A stretch of 64,000 nucleotides of DNA from Locusta migratoria (lineage: Eukaryota > Arthropoda > Insecta > Orthoptera > Acrididae): the NCBI GenBank assembly GCA_026315105.1, contig CM048748.1, positions 479,039,150 to 479,103,149 of the forward strand. Direction: 5' to 3'. Positions 35,051-47,595 of the stretch are shown here, piece by piece. A program made the position numbers and the translations under genes. Under the pieces are notes generated by a model. It searched no databases and was not told the DNA's origin. It saw only the letters and a list, made by a program, of their open reading frames with translations. How positions within the stretch are numbered: position 1 is the stretch's first letter; every line of letters begins with the position of its first letter.

Positions 35051-37085
35051 GTAGTGGTTTAGACACAGACTTGTAATGGAGTGTCCATACATCAACTCTG
35101 TTTGCCTCTATTTGCTATATTAGTTTACGGTATAAGACACCCATCTTAGTGGAATATTTAAGTAAAAAATACAACGGAAATTAACCATGTAACCACTGAC
35201 GAACAACTGCTTCATTGTGCGGTGGAATCCGATCCTGTTCACAGTAAGAGGGAAAGCTACCATTCTCATTCGAAACAATGCCTGCATTATATCCAGGTAC
35301 CAGCGAGAATTTACGTTCTGGTAAGCGAAAATCAGTCCAATTACAGGCTTGCTTTCATATTGCACACGGCACCACAGTCTTAAAGTCGCCAACCACCTTT
35401 CAAAGTTCCATCCAGTGTGGGTTCTGGTCAGTCCGGTATCTACGGTTGTCGGAGGACTTCAATAGTGACATAAACGTTTTACCTTATTACTGCACAAGAT
35501 GCCTTGCAAAAGTAGGATCTTGTAACTTTCCAATCATAACTGTTACGTCGACTCTGTTTACAGGAATCAGCTTGTTAGAAAATGCTGATGTTATTTGACA
35601 CATCACAAGACTACCTTTCCATACAAAAACAGGAAAAATATGTCTTACATTGAGGCAAGCCGATTTCAAGGTGGCGCACATGTTAAGTACATACCGCAAA
35701 AGATAGGCCGCCTGACCCATAATTTACTGGAGAATTCAGCTTTACCATTTCAAGAAGAAATTTTTAAAGGAGTGGGTGTACTGCGACAATTTACCCACCC
35801 CATCCCTCCCCCCGCCTATTGTGATCTGAAGACAGTTTTGTAGACATATTTAACTTTAATGTCTCTGTTGTTATAAACCTTACATCTAAGCTACTCGGAA
35901 AGCCTAATCCTATTGACACTTTGGTTAATAAATCAATGAGTACTGGAAGCAACAGCTTGTTCAGTTCTGTGTCCAAGCTCTGGCCAGTCATTATGTGGTG
36001 CTGTACGTGAACACATGTTTCCCAAATCGCATGGAGTGGGGTGGGCTAAACGTGGAGGCGAGCGGAATCGACCACTACGACCTCTTCATCGCTCTAGTCC
36101 TCGACGCGTCGTGACGGCCAACCACTCAGTATTATTGCCAACTACTTTTGAGAGGTAGATTTTTTTTGTGGGTGTGGTGCAAAATAAAAGTAAGGAAGGG
36201 GTGACAAAGGACAGTATGCAAATGGATTGTTCACTTGATATGAAAGGATAGGCGTGGCTGACCGACCATCGATCAGTTAATGAACCCCATCAAAAATTTT
36301 GCTAAGGGGGCTAACTAATTTGAATGATTTGAATAAAGAAATTCGTTTTGGCCCGTTTTATTCTCTGAAGTCAAATTTTCGTTAGAGTTGAAAGCAAAAG
36401 TTCACATACAAATCAACACAGATCACAGTTAACGAACATTATTTACAAAACAGAATATAAATTCCTACAGCAAGTGACTGGTAAGTTGAGGATAGTTGTA
36501 TCTGATACTAAACACTTGTGACAACCCACATTTAACAGGAAACCGTGGCGTAATCGAGAGGAATATTCCGATACCAGAGTTCTGTGACTTTGCCTAACGT
36601 TTTCAATAGTCCGAAAACGTGAACACCCCTTGAAATACTAGCAAATGCACGCGATACTGTACCAAAACTGTGCTGGCTGGTGATGTCAGCAACACGACGG
36701 CTGGGCGGCGGCTGCGAGTGTCGATAGCTGCAAGTCGCGGACCCGGAGATAATTCCGCTTCGTATTCCAGAAGAGGTATTTAACTAATATCAGCCAACTT
36801 CGACCCCGCTGAATCTTAGTGGATACGATCCCACTCGTTCGGCTATGTCGTTCCATTACAGACAATTTATGTTTGATATACGAATGTACTGTAGGCAGAG
36901 GAGACATCAGAACTGTGACAATCGCAATTAGGGTGTCAGTGCATCTAATATCAGGCAGACTAACCTTGATCTCGACTTGCCAATACTCAGCGCTATTAGC
37001 ACAAGCTTTGGAGCAACTCCAACCGTTGCATCACAGACTCTAAGTACAGCTGCTCGATGACAAGTATAAACTGAGACCAGAAGAG
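35051..37085. other. Unassigned DNA
   Basis: About 2 kb without a recognised gene, transposon or RNA. Short open frames occur on both strands between 35120 and 35990 but have no motif. Confidence 0.4.
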
Positions 37086-37760
37086 AAGCGTTTGCTCTCC
37101 TCGGCTGCTCAAACACCAGTCTCCTTCTCTCTACTTCTAAAATCTCCGTCTGCTCTCTGCAAAGTCTCCAGGCTCCGCCTATCTCTATTGAAACGCCAAT
37201 CCACAGAGAGGCGCCAAAGTACGGCCAATCCCGGCTTGCGTTCAGGAGTCGGACAGCCGAACCCCCTTACTATAAACAAGCAGCCAATGGCCAGCTCTCC
37301 CACGTTTCCATCGGTCGGGGCTCGCCCTTCCGTCCAGCGTTCTCACGGTAGCGGCGGATGGCCTTCAGGCACCCTCGAAAACACGGCCAGCAAGCTGTTC
37401 CCAGCAAGCGGCCAAACTCCCTCGCTATTGTACTGCTGCGGCGCCCGCCACCTTGTCGCCAGGGTCGTGCAGAGTCCCAGCGGGTGCCACCCTGGCGTTC
37501 GCCAACTCGGCGCCAGACGTCTCAGCTCTCCCCTCGCAAAGCACCGTACACCGCCCGTTGCTCCAGACGCTCTCGCCCAGACAACGCCAGTGTTGGTGGC
37601 GCCAGCCAGATGGCGGTAACGTGTGCGAAATTGATTGGAAGGCCCACCACTCGGTCCTACCGACTGTCGCCGTAAGGCGTCTCCCTGGAAGCGCTGCCCC
37701 TCTGAATAACAGTACCACCCAGCTCTGAATGCGTGTTTTTCCTCCTTGCTACAGGCCAGA
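37086..37760. other. GC-rich block
   Basis: Overlapping open frames on both strands (for example 37092-37619) reflect base composition. No protein family or splice structure recognised. Confidence 0.4.
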
Positions 37761-38530
37761 ATATTTCTCTTTCGCCACAAGTTATTAAATCGATAACCTA
37801 CGAATAATGTAATAAAATAACAAAATTACATTGTCCTTTTACTGGCAACGTGGCAGTACTGAAATCTCTCTGTTTCATCGTCCTCGAGGCAAAATTCGTT
37901 CTTCCAACACTGTTCCATTCAAATAGACCACAGAATATGCAGAATTTTTGACAGCATAATAAAAAATTTATTTCCATGAAGATGGACATCAGGTCTCGGA
38001 AAATTACTGAAAACAATATGCCACTAGCAAAAAGTTGTGCAACTTGCATGTCTCGTTTTCAGTAGAGATCGTTTCATATTTTTGTGAAATTGGTTTTTTT
38101 CGTAAGTGGTCCCCAAGCATGTCAAAGACGCTGTACTGCGATGTCTGTGTGGTTACTGGTTCTCGCCGATAATCGACAGACAGAAAGGCTGTACAGCGTA
38201 CGCTGCGACTGTGGCGTCATTGTTCACCGTGTGTTACGGCTTTTCCCCCTTTATTGTTATTCTGTGCCGCCTCTGCTGGCGGCAGGGTATCATCAGCATC
38301 AGCCCCGCTCTTCAGCCTACAGACTTTCACAATGGACACGACGAATAAATGAAATATAATGGAGATTAATACAGTCAAATTTAAAGTAGACACGGTGGAA
38401 GTTTGAAGATAACAAGATAGTTCCCAAAATAATTGCCACGGTGGCGTTAAAAGTTCATTGGTGGATACAGACACAGATACAGGTGCGGGGAACGGTGTGG
38501 AGGGGATGGAGGAGTGCAAAGTCTCTGCGG
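37761..38530. other. Unassigned DNA
   Basis: No recognised feature. Confidence 0.4.
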
Positions 38531-38540
38531 ATCAGGAAGG

Positions 38541-38750
38541 GCCGGCCGCGGTGGCCGAGGGGACTGAGGCGCTCCACTAACGTTCTGCACGGCCACTACG
38601 GTCGGGGGTTCGAATCCCCCCTCGGCCATGTATATTTGTGCCGTCCTTAGGATTAGCTAGTTAATAAGTAGTTTGTAAGTTTAGGGACTGATGACCCTGT
38701 AGTTTAGTCCCATAAGCTATAAAAACATTTGAACATTTGATTTTTTTTTT
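38541..38750 (+). mobile_element. Family A SINE
   Basis: Flanked by ATCAGGAAGG (38531-38540) and ATGAGGAAGG (38751-38760), a 10-bp duplication with one difference. The 3' end has a T run after ACATTTGAACATTTGA. Confidence 0.9.
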
Positions 38751-38760
38751 ATGAGGAAGG

Positions 38761-39060
38761 AGGAGGAGGCCAGGTGGGAGAAGGGAGAGGGAGAGGGTGG
38801 AGGAGGGGGCGTCGAATCTGTGGGGAGGGTTAGATTGGTAGGAGTGTAAGATATCGTGACAGAGGGAGCCGTCTGGAAGGGGCGGGTGGTGGACGTGACC
38901 CTGGGAGAGGATGTGGAGGCGGAGGCGTGGCAGACGCCCGGGACTGACGTGGATGGGGTAGGGCAGGGGGTAAGGGGGTCTGTTTTACGGGATATGTATA
39001 GGACGAGGTTTTGTTCGAGTAATTTTAGAATGTGAGGGAAAGGAATTAGATCACAGTATT
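38761..39060. other. Purine-rich stretch
   Basis: About 250 bp of mainly G and A on the plus strand (GGAGG and GGGAGAGG words). It continues on both sides of the adjacent SINE, so it predates it. Its nature is unknown. Confidence 0.5.
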
Positions 39061-40026
39061 ACGGTAACGCCTGGTCTTGTTTTTAACTCGTGCCGTTGCG
39101 CGCGTCGTGGTTTCATTGAGAGTATACAATAGCAGGTGTAGAATCTGGTGTGTACTCGGCCACACGCATCATTACCGGCTTTACGAGCCTAGTTGCGTAA
39201 CGCGCGACCTACAAATGTTACTCTCTGCGGTGGGGCGGCGCCGAGGCGTGAAACAGATTGTGGCTCCTCTGGACAACGCGCCAGCTGGCACCAGAGTGGG
39301 ACAGGTGTCGCTAGTGGGAGCCTGTGGGAACCGTTTGTGAGGCAAGGGGCGCGCCGGAACAGGCATACGTGTGAGCGAAAGGGGGCCCCGGTCTGGCATC
39401 ACGTTTAGGAAACGCCTCGACCTGACGTGTTTCATATGTACCCATTCTCTGACAAAAACGACGACGATAAGTATGGAATATCATTATTGTAACTGTGATA
39501 GTTTATCCACTAGTATACTCCTCTCGGCTTTCATATACTAGCGAGCGTGCCAGTGCATTCCCCTAATCTCTCTGTTCATCACTTTGCCCAACTATGCGCC
39601 TATTTTTCACAGTTCTCTTTTTTCTATTGGGCCTGTATTAGCTAGCTGAAAATTCGTCATTAGACGCGTATTTATTTATTCCGACGCTAGCTGCCAAATC
39701 CGGTCTTGTCCAGGTATCTACTAACATTTTGTGTTAGTCTATCTGGACTTCTGTCCTCTCTCTCTCTCTCTTTCCATTTCATTTTCTCCTTCCTTTTCTC
39801 TACATCAATTCCAAGAGCCACTCGTTTCAATCTCCTTCTCCCACTATCTCTGTCAAACCTTTCCCTCAATCACCCGTCATCTTCTCTCCCCTTTGTATGC
39901 TCAGATATGCTCAGACATACAGCGAGAGTTACATGTAGAATCTCTGCTTAGCACAGTGCTACACAAAAAATTGATCTAAGTTATAAAGGAAAAAATAACG
40001 TGTTCAGCTCACCTTTTATGTATTTA
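39061..40026. other. Unassigned DNA with a TC tract
   Basis: No gene recognised. Pyrimidine-rich from about 39755 to 39900. Confidence 0.4.
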
Positions 40027-40070
40027 CACTTCTGGCCGTTAAAATTGCTACACCACGAAGATAAAGTGTT

Positions 40071-42482
40071 GTTTGTTTGTTGTTGTGGTCTTCAGTCCGG
40101 AGACTGGTTTGATGCAGCTCTCCACAATACCCTATCTTGAGCAAGCCTCTTCATCCCCACATAAGAACGGCAACCTACATCTGTCTGAATCTGCTTACTG
40201 TATCCATCTCTTGGTCTTCCTCTACGATTTTTACCCCACACACTTCCCTCCAATGCTAAATTCACAAATCCTTGATGTCTAAGAATGTGTCCTACCAATC
40301 TATCCCTTCTTTTAGACAAGCTGTTCAGTATCTCCTCATTAGTTACGCGATCCACCTACCTAATCTTCAGCATTCTTCTGTAGCACCATATTTCAAAAGC
40401 CTCAATCCTCTTCCTGAACGCACTGTTTATCGTCCATGTCTCACTCCCATACAAGGCAACACTCCATACAAATGCCTTCAGAAAGGACATCCTTAGGCTT
40501 AAATCAATATTCGATGTTAACAAATTTCTCTTTTTCAAGGACGCTTTTCTACCCATTGCCATTCTGCATTTTATATCCTCTGAACTGCGACCATCAGTTG
40601 TTATTTTACTGCCCAAGTAACAAAACTCATCTACCTCCTTTATTGCTTCGTTTCCCAATCTAATTCCTTCAGCATCACCTGATTTTCTTACACTGCACTC
40701 CATTACCTTAGTTTTGCTCTTGTTAATGTTCATCTTATATGCACCTTTCAGCACACTGTCCATTCCGTTCAATTGCTCTTCCAGGTCCTTTGCTGTATCT
40801 GACAGAATTACTATGTCGTCGGCAAAACACAATGTTTTTAATTCTTCACCCTGAACTTTAATTCCTTTGCCAAATTTCTCCTTGCTTTCCTTTATAGCTT
40901 GCTCAATGTACAAATTGAATAACAATGGCGAAAGACTACAACCCTGTCTTACTCCCTTTCCAACCACTGCATCCCTTTCATGCCCTTCAACTCTGACAAC
41001 CGCTGTCTGGTTTTTGTACAAGTTGTAAATAACCTTACGTTCCCTATATTTTACTCCTGCTTGCTTCAGAACTTGAAAGAGTTTATTCCAATCAACATTG
41101 TCAAAAGCCTTCTCCAAATCTACAAAAGCTAGAAATGTAGGTTTGCCTTTTCTTAATCTATCTTCTAGGATAAGCCGTAAAGTAGGTATTGCCTCCCGTG
41201 TTCCTAAATTTCTCCTGAACCCAAACTGATCTTCCCCAAGATCGGCTTCTACCAGCTTTTCCATCCTTCTGTATATAATTCGTGTTAATATTTTGCAACC
41301 ATGACTTATTAAACTGATGGTTCTGCAGTTTTCACACCTGTCTGCACCTGCTTTCTTTGGAATGGGGATTATAACATTTTTCTTAAAGTCTGAGGGTACT
41401 TCGCCTGTCTCATATATCTTACACACCAGGTGAAACAGGTTTGTCATGGCTGGTTCTCCCAGAGACTTTAAGAGCTCTGAGGGAATATCATCTACTCCAG
41501 GGGCCTTGTTTCGACTTAGGTCTTTCAGGGCTCTGTCAAATTCTTCTCTCAGTACAGTATCTCCTATTTCATCTTTATCTACATCCTCTTCCGTTCCTAC
41601 AATATTGTCTCGAAGTTCATTTCCTTTGTAGAGCCCCTCTATATACTCTTTCCACCTTTCAGCTTTCCCTTCTTTGCTGAGAACTGGTTTTCCATCAGTG
41701 TCCTTGATATTCATAGAGCTGTTTTTCTTATCTGCAAATGTTTCTTTTATTTTCCTGTAGGCTGTATCTATTTTTCCCCTATTTATACATTCTTCTACAT
41801 CCTTGCATTTGCCTTCTAGCCACTCCTGCTTAGCCATTTTGCACTTCCTGTCAATCTCATTTCTTAGTCGCCAGTACTCAATTTTGCCTGTTTCATTTGC
41901 TGCATTTTTATATTTTATCCTTTCATCGATTAAATTTAGTATCTCCTGTGATACCCAAGGATTTTTTGTAGGTCTTGCCTTCCTACCTATTTTGTCCTCT
42001 GCTACCTTCACTATTTCATCTCTCAATTTTACCCGTTCTTCCTCTACTGTTTTATTTTCCCCTTTTTCTGTCAATTGTTGCCTAAAGCTCCCTCTGAAAT
42101 TCTTAAGAATCCCAGGTTCCTTCAATTTATCCAGGTCCCATCTCCTTATTTTCATACCTTTTTGTAGTTTCTTCAGTTTCAGCCTACAGTTCATAACCAA
42201 CAAGTTATGGTCAGAGTCTATATCTGCCCCTGGGTATGTCTTACACTGTAAAACCTCGTTCCGAAATCTATGTCTTACCATTATAAAATCTATCTGGTAT
42301 CTCCCGGTATCTCCTGGTCTCTTCCACGTATAGAACCTTCTTTTGTCATTCTTGAACCAGGTGTTTGTTATAACTAAATTATGTTCTGTGCTAAATTCTA
42401 CCAGGCGGCTTCCTCTTTCATTCCTTTTGCCCAGACCATATTCACCTACTATCTTCCCTTCCCTTACTTGTCCTACTACCGA
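40071..42482 (-). mobile_element. RTE-type LINE, 5' truncated, in Tc1 element
   Basis: Flanked by an exact 10-bp duplication ATAAAGTGTT at 40061-40070 and 42483-42492. On the minus strand it starts inside the endonuclease domain and ends in ACCACAACAACAAACAAAC, a short A-rich repeat tail typical of RTE elements. Confidence 0.95.
40092..42482 (-). pseudogene. RTE endonuclease/reverse transcriptase, one amber stop
   Basis: An open frame of about 700 codons is followed in the same frame by 87 more after one TAG (40356-40358), where the family has Trp (KIR-stop-VDRV against IRWVDHV in the copy at 45820). It holds the endonuclease C-terminal part (GDTGRYQIDFIMVR, DIDSDHNLLVMNC). The reverse transcriptase follows, with RTISLISHGCKILTRII, FGFRRNLGTREAI, FVDLEKAFDNVDW, GVRQGCSLSPLLFNLYI and catalytic CFADDIVIL (FADD at 40815-40826). 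The C-terminal domain has RRMLKIR and RDRLVGHILRHQG. The first 17 codons of the open frame lie in Tc1 sequence. This is the best-preserved retrotransposon gene here, lacking only its N-terminal endonuclease. Confidence 0.95.
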
Positions 42483-42676
42483 ATAAAGTGTTACAGAAGC
42501 GTAATTTAACCGACAGGAAGAAGCTGTTGTGATATGCAACTGTTTAGCTTTTCAGATCATCCACACAAGGTTGGCGCCAGTGACGGCACCTACAACGTGC
42601 TGACATGAGGAAAGTTACCAACCGATTTCTCATACACAAACAGCAGCTGACCGGCGTTGCCTGGTGAAACGTTGTT

Positions 42677-43772
42677 GTGATGCCTCGTGTAAGGAGGAGA
42701 AATGCGTATCATCACGTTTGCGACTTTCATAAAGGTCGGATTGTAACCCATCGCGACTGGTGTTTATCGTATCGCGACGTTGCTGCTCGCTTTGGTCGCG
42801 ATCCAATGACTGTTAGTAGAATATGGAATCTGTGGGTTCAGAAGGGCAATACAGAACGCCATGCTGGATCCCAACGGCATTGCATCCATAGCAGTCGAGA
42901 TGACGGGCATCTTATCCGCACGGCTGTAACGGATCGAGCAGCCACGTGTCGATCCCTGAGTCAACCGATGGGGACGTTTGCAAGACAACAATCATCTGCA
43001 CGAACAGTTGGACGACGTTTGCAGCAGCATGGACTATCAGCTCGGAGACCATGGCTGCAGTTACCCTTGACGCTGCATCACAGACAGGATGGTCTGCAAT
43101 GGTGTATGCAACGACGAACGTGGGTACACGAACGGCAAAACGTCACTTTTTCGGATGAACCCATGTTTTGTTTACAGCACCATGATGGTCGCATCTGTGT
43201 TAGGCGGCATCGCGGTGAACGCACATTGGGAAGCGTGTATTCGTATCACCCGACGTGATGGTATGGGGTGCTATAGGTTACACGTCTGGGTTACCTCGAC
43301 ATCGACGCATCGACGGCATTTTGGATAGTGGCTGTTACATTTCAGATGTGTTACGACCCGTGGTTATAATTTTCATTCGATCCCTGCGAAACCCTACATT
43401 TCAGCAGGAAAATGGACGACCGCATGTTGCAGATCCTGTACGGGGTTTTCTGGATGCGGGAAATGTTCGACTGCTGTCCTGGCCAGCACATTATACAGAT
43501 CTCTCATCAACTGAAAACGTCTGGTCAATGATGGCCGACCAACTGGCTCGTCATAATACGCCTGTCGCTACTCCAGATGGCCGGCCGCGGTGGCCGAGGA
43601 GACTGAGGCGCTCCAGTCACGGTCTGCACGGCCACTACGGTCGGGGGTTCGAATCCCCCCTCGGGCATGGATATTTGTGCCGTCCTAGTTCGTAAGTAGT
43701 TCATAAGTAGTTTGTAAGTTTAGGGACTGATGACCCCGTAGTTAAGTCCCTTAAGCTTAACAAACATTTGAA

Positions 43773-43806
<34 letters not shown>

Positions 43807-43960
43807 ACTCCAGATGAGCTGTGGTATCGTGTTGATGCTGCATGGGCACGTGTACCTGTACACGTCATCCAAGCTCTGTTTGACTCAATGCCCAGGGGTA
43901 TCTAGGCCGTTATTACGGCCAGAGGTGGTTGTTCTGTGTACTGATTTTTCAGGAACTGTG
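42677..43960 (+). pseudogene. Tc1 transposase, disrupted
   Basis: Starts MMPRVRRRNAYHH, then helix-turn-helix regions (about residues 15-115; RDVAARFGRDPMTVSRIW, then SARTVGRRLQQHGLSARRP). The first catalytic Asp is in VTFSDEPMFCLQHHDGR (about 43145-43185). A frameshift near 43255 moves the frame to VWGAIGYTSGLP. The second catalytic position is FQQENGRPHV, where family members have Asp (QDNARPH). The third is STENVWSMM. The SINE at 43580 then interrupts the frame, which resumes ELWYRVDAAW at about 43816. The DDE role is cut-and-paste transposition at TA; this copy is inactive. Confidence 0.9.
43580..43803 (+). mobile_element. Family A SINE in Tc1 transposase
   Basis: Exact 13-bp duplication GCTACTCCAGATG at 43567-43579 and 43804-43816. 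The 3' end is GAACATTTTT, expanded into about 27 T. Confidence 0.97.
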
Positions 43961-44082
43961 CACCCAAATTGCGTGAAAATGTAATGACCTGTCAGTTCTA
44001 GTACGATATATTCGTCCAATGAATAAACGGATGTCTATCCTCTACATTTCTTGTTGGTGTAGCAATTTTAATGGCCAGTAGT

Positions 44083-44604
44083 GTATTTTTTCTATGTTCT
44101 TGTAGTCCACTTTGTCTTCCCTGGTCTGCCTCCATCTCTCTTTTCTTCTCCCATTTCCATGGACACATTCCTTTTCATTTAAAGGTCAAGTGTGCAAGAT
44201 TGTGGGAAACGTATTGATGTAGTCACAGTAGGCACCCTCCGCCATGCGCCAGACCTCGCGGCCTGCTGCTGCACTACGCGTGGAGTCGCTCCGCCGGCTA
44301 TTCCTGACGCCGGTCCAGCCGCCATCGCTCGCCCCCCGTCCTTCCGGCCCCGCAGACGCAGACGTAGTGCGCGCAGCCGCCGTGCGCCGGCGCGGCGCCA
44401 CTGTCTGCGACCGCGGGCCTATGCGCGCTCAGGCTGGCGGCGTCCGCTCGCGAGGTTGCCTGGCCTCCACCCGCTGCCCCAGTAACGCACCCGATACCGC
44501 TGCACGGTTCGCCAGTCACTCGGGGCACTCTCATAACAGGACGAACAGTGCTGTCACAGCTCAGAAAAAAAGTCCGTCAGTTCCAAAAACGATCAAATAA
44601 AAAT
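44083..44604. other. GC-rich block
   Basis: 44220-44520 is CpG-rich with overlapping frames on both strands. No protein family recognised. Confidence 0.4.
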
Positions 44605-46105
<1,501 letters not shown>

Positions 46106-46559
46106 AAACATATTACCATAATCGACTAGCGTCTGAAAAGTTTTGTGAAAGGTCTCGGTAAATATAGGATACGAAAGTCACAAACAAAATGCCTCCGCTG
46201 CCTTCCAAAGCAGTGGCCTTGCTCCGCTGTACACGACTGACGGCTGCTGTACCGTCGGCGCACGCTCCCTGGGGAGTCGCGCGTTGTCGGCTCTTCTCGA
46301 CCACTCAGACCGCACTCTTCACGCACCATACACGTGCACCAGCACCACACGGGGCTCCGTCGCCGGTTTGCGAAATCTGAAGCGAGACTTCTGGGTAACG
46401 CGTGGCCCACATTGCTGCATTTTGCTCTCCATGTTGCAGCGAGACGAGTTCTTACCATAGACATACTAAATAAAAACCAGACAGCTCGCTGGCGCTAGTA
46501 TCGCGTCCCCGCACTGAACGTGACGGAAGCCGCCATTTTCAGGGAAACAGTGCGTAAAC
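46106..46559. other. Possible promoter-type region
   Basis: Moderately CpG-rich. Just before the small frame at 46560 it holds GACGGAAGCCGCCATTTTC, which contains a YY1-like CCGCCATTTT word. No TATA box is obvious. The promoter role is inference only. Confidence 0.25.
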
Positions 46560-46688
46560 ATGGGTCCTTCGTGTGCTGCTTTTAATTGTAACAGTGAGAA
46601 TGGAAGCAAAGACGAAGGCGGAAACAATGTTACATGTCACAGATCTGTAATGTATTGTATACCGTGTAGTATTTTCACGGAGAAATAA
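46560..46688 (+). CDS. Possible THAP-type zinc finger first exon
   Basis: A 42-codon frame beginning MGPSCAAFNCNS. This resembles the start of THAP domains (M-x-x-x-C-x(4)-C), with a later Cys-His pair (TCHRS). The sequence AACAGTGAGA right after CNC could be a splice donor, in which case the rest of this frame is intron. No downstream exon with the remaining THAP residues (W, P, second Cys/His) was found. It could be a chance frame or a remnant of a THAP-bearing transposon. Confidence 0.25.
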   Translation: MGPSCAAFNCNSENGSKDEGGNNVTCHRSVMYCIPCSIFTEK

Positions 46689-47389
46689 TAAATCAGGAGC
46701 TTTGTTGTTATTTAGGTTTGCTCTTGCACATGGTTCTCTAAAACTGAGAAAAGTACTTTGTTGCATGTCAAGTACTTATGTTTTGAAACTTGAATTTTAT
46801 TTGCATATAAATTACTGAAAATTCTAACACAATCAATGTACTAAGTTAGGCTGAATGAAGAATTAAGGCGTATAAGAGGTATTGAGATTTTTAACCATAC
46901 ATGTAAGTATGATGCAGAAGTAGGTCGAATAATTGCTTTTAGACATTTAACAGTCGGTGATTTTACTTCATAGATGGTCAAATATTTTATCGAATGTTGC
47001 ATACTCATCCACTTTGAGAAGTACCATATCTATTAAAGAGTAATGTGCGAGAGAAATGCGTATTTAAAGTTCTGTTTGTTACTGTAATTATTCGAGGAAG
47101 TTGAAAGAAAAAATCTACGTAATATGGAAAGTGATGTAGACAAAAATGTGGTATACAAAAATAAGCGTGCAAAATGTACAGAGTAGTCGGCAAAAAGTAA
47201 ACAGGTCCTGACAGAATATCACACTGATTAAATAATAATAGCAATCTCTACTACTTTACAAGTTTCATGTAATCATCTTATGCAAATATCTCGATGCATA
47301 ACCGCTCCACCTTCTCAGAAAAGAGCTTTACATTCTTAAATTTCGTGTCCGTATGCAGACTTATTTCGGAAATTAGTAAAATTGATTCA
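46689..47389. other. Unassigned AT-rich DNA
   Basis: No recognised feature. Confidence 0.4.
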
Positions 47390-47595
47390 TTTAAGAATAC
47401 ATTTCGCGCAAAGATCACAAAGACAAGATAAGAGAAATTAGGGCTCGTACGGAGGCATATAGGCATTCTTTTTTTCCTCGTTCAATTTGGGAGAGGAATA
47501 GGAAAGGAAATGCCTAGTAGTGAGTGGTACAGTGTACCCTCCGCCACGCTCCTCACGGTGAATTGCGGAATATGTATGTAGATGTAGATGTACTT
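47390..47595 (+). pseudogene. Non-LTR retrotransposon 3' end
   Basis: A C-terminal RT-ORF signature, with an AKITKT/DKIREIRARTEAYRHS-type stretch followed by FFPRSIWERN (about 47470-47500). A short 3' UTR follows, ending GTATGTAGATGTAGATG. It is a different subfamily from the copies ending at 10815 and 12569. Confidence 0.65.

Larger units (their letters stand above)
40027..44082 (+). mobile_element. Tc1-type DNA transposon with two nested insertions
   Basis: Bounded by TA dinucleotides (40025-40026 and 44083-44084). The inverted terminal repeats are 29 bp, CACTTCTGGCCGTTAAAATT on the left and CACTACTGGCCATTAAAATT read inward from 44082, with two mismatches. Removing the RTE LINE (40071-42482) and the SINE (43580-43803), each with one target duplication, leaves an element of about 1.4 kb, a normal Tc1 size. 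The transposase gene lies on the plus strand from 42677. Confidence 0.95.

Noticed and set aside
37092..37619. 175-codon frame on the plus strand
   Set aside because: GC-driven open frame with competing frames on the other strand and no motif.
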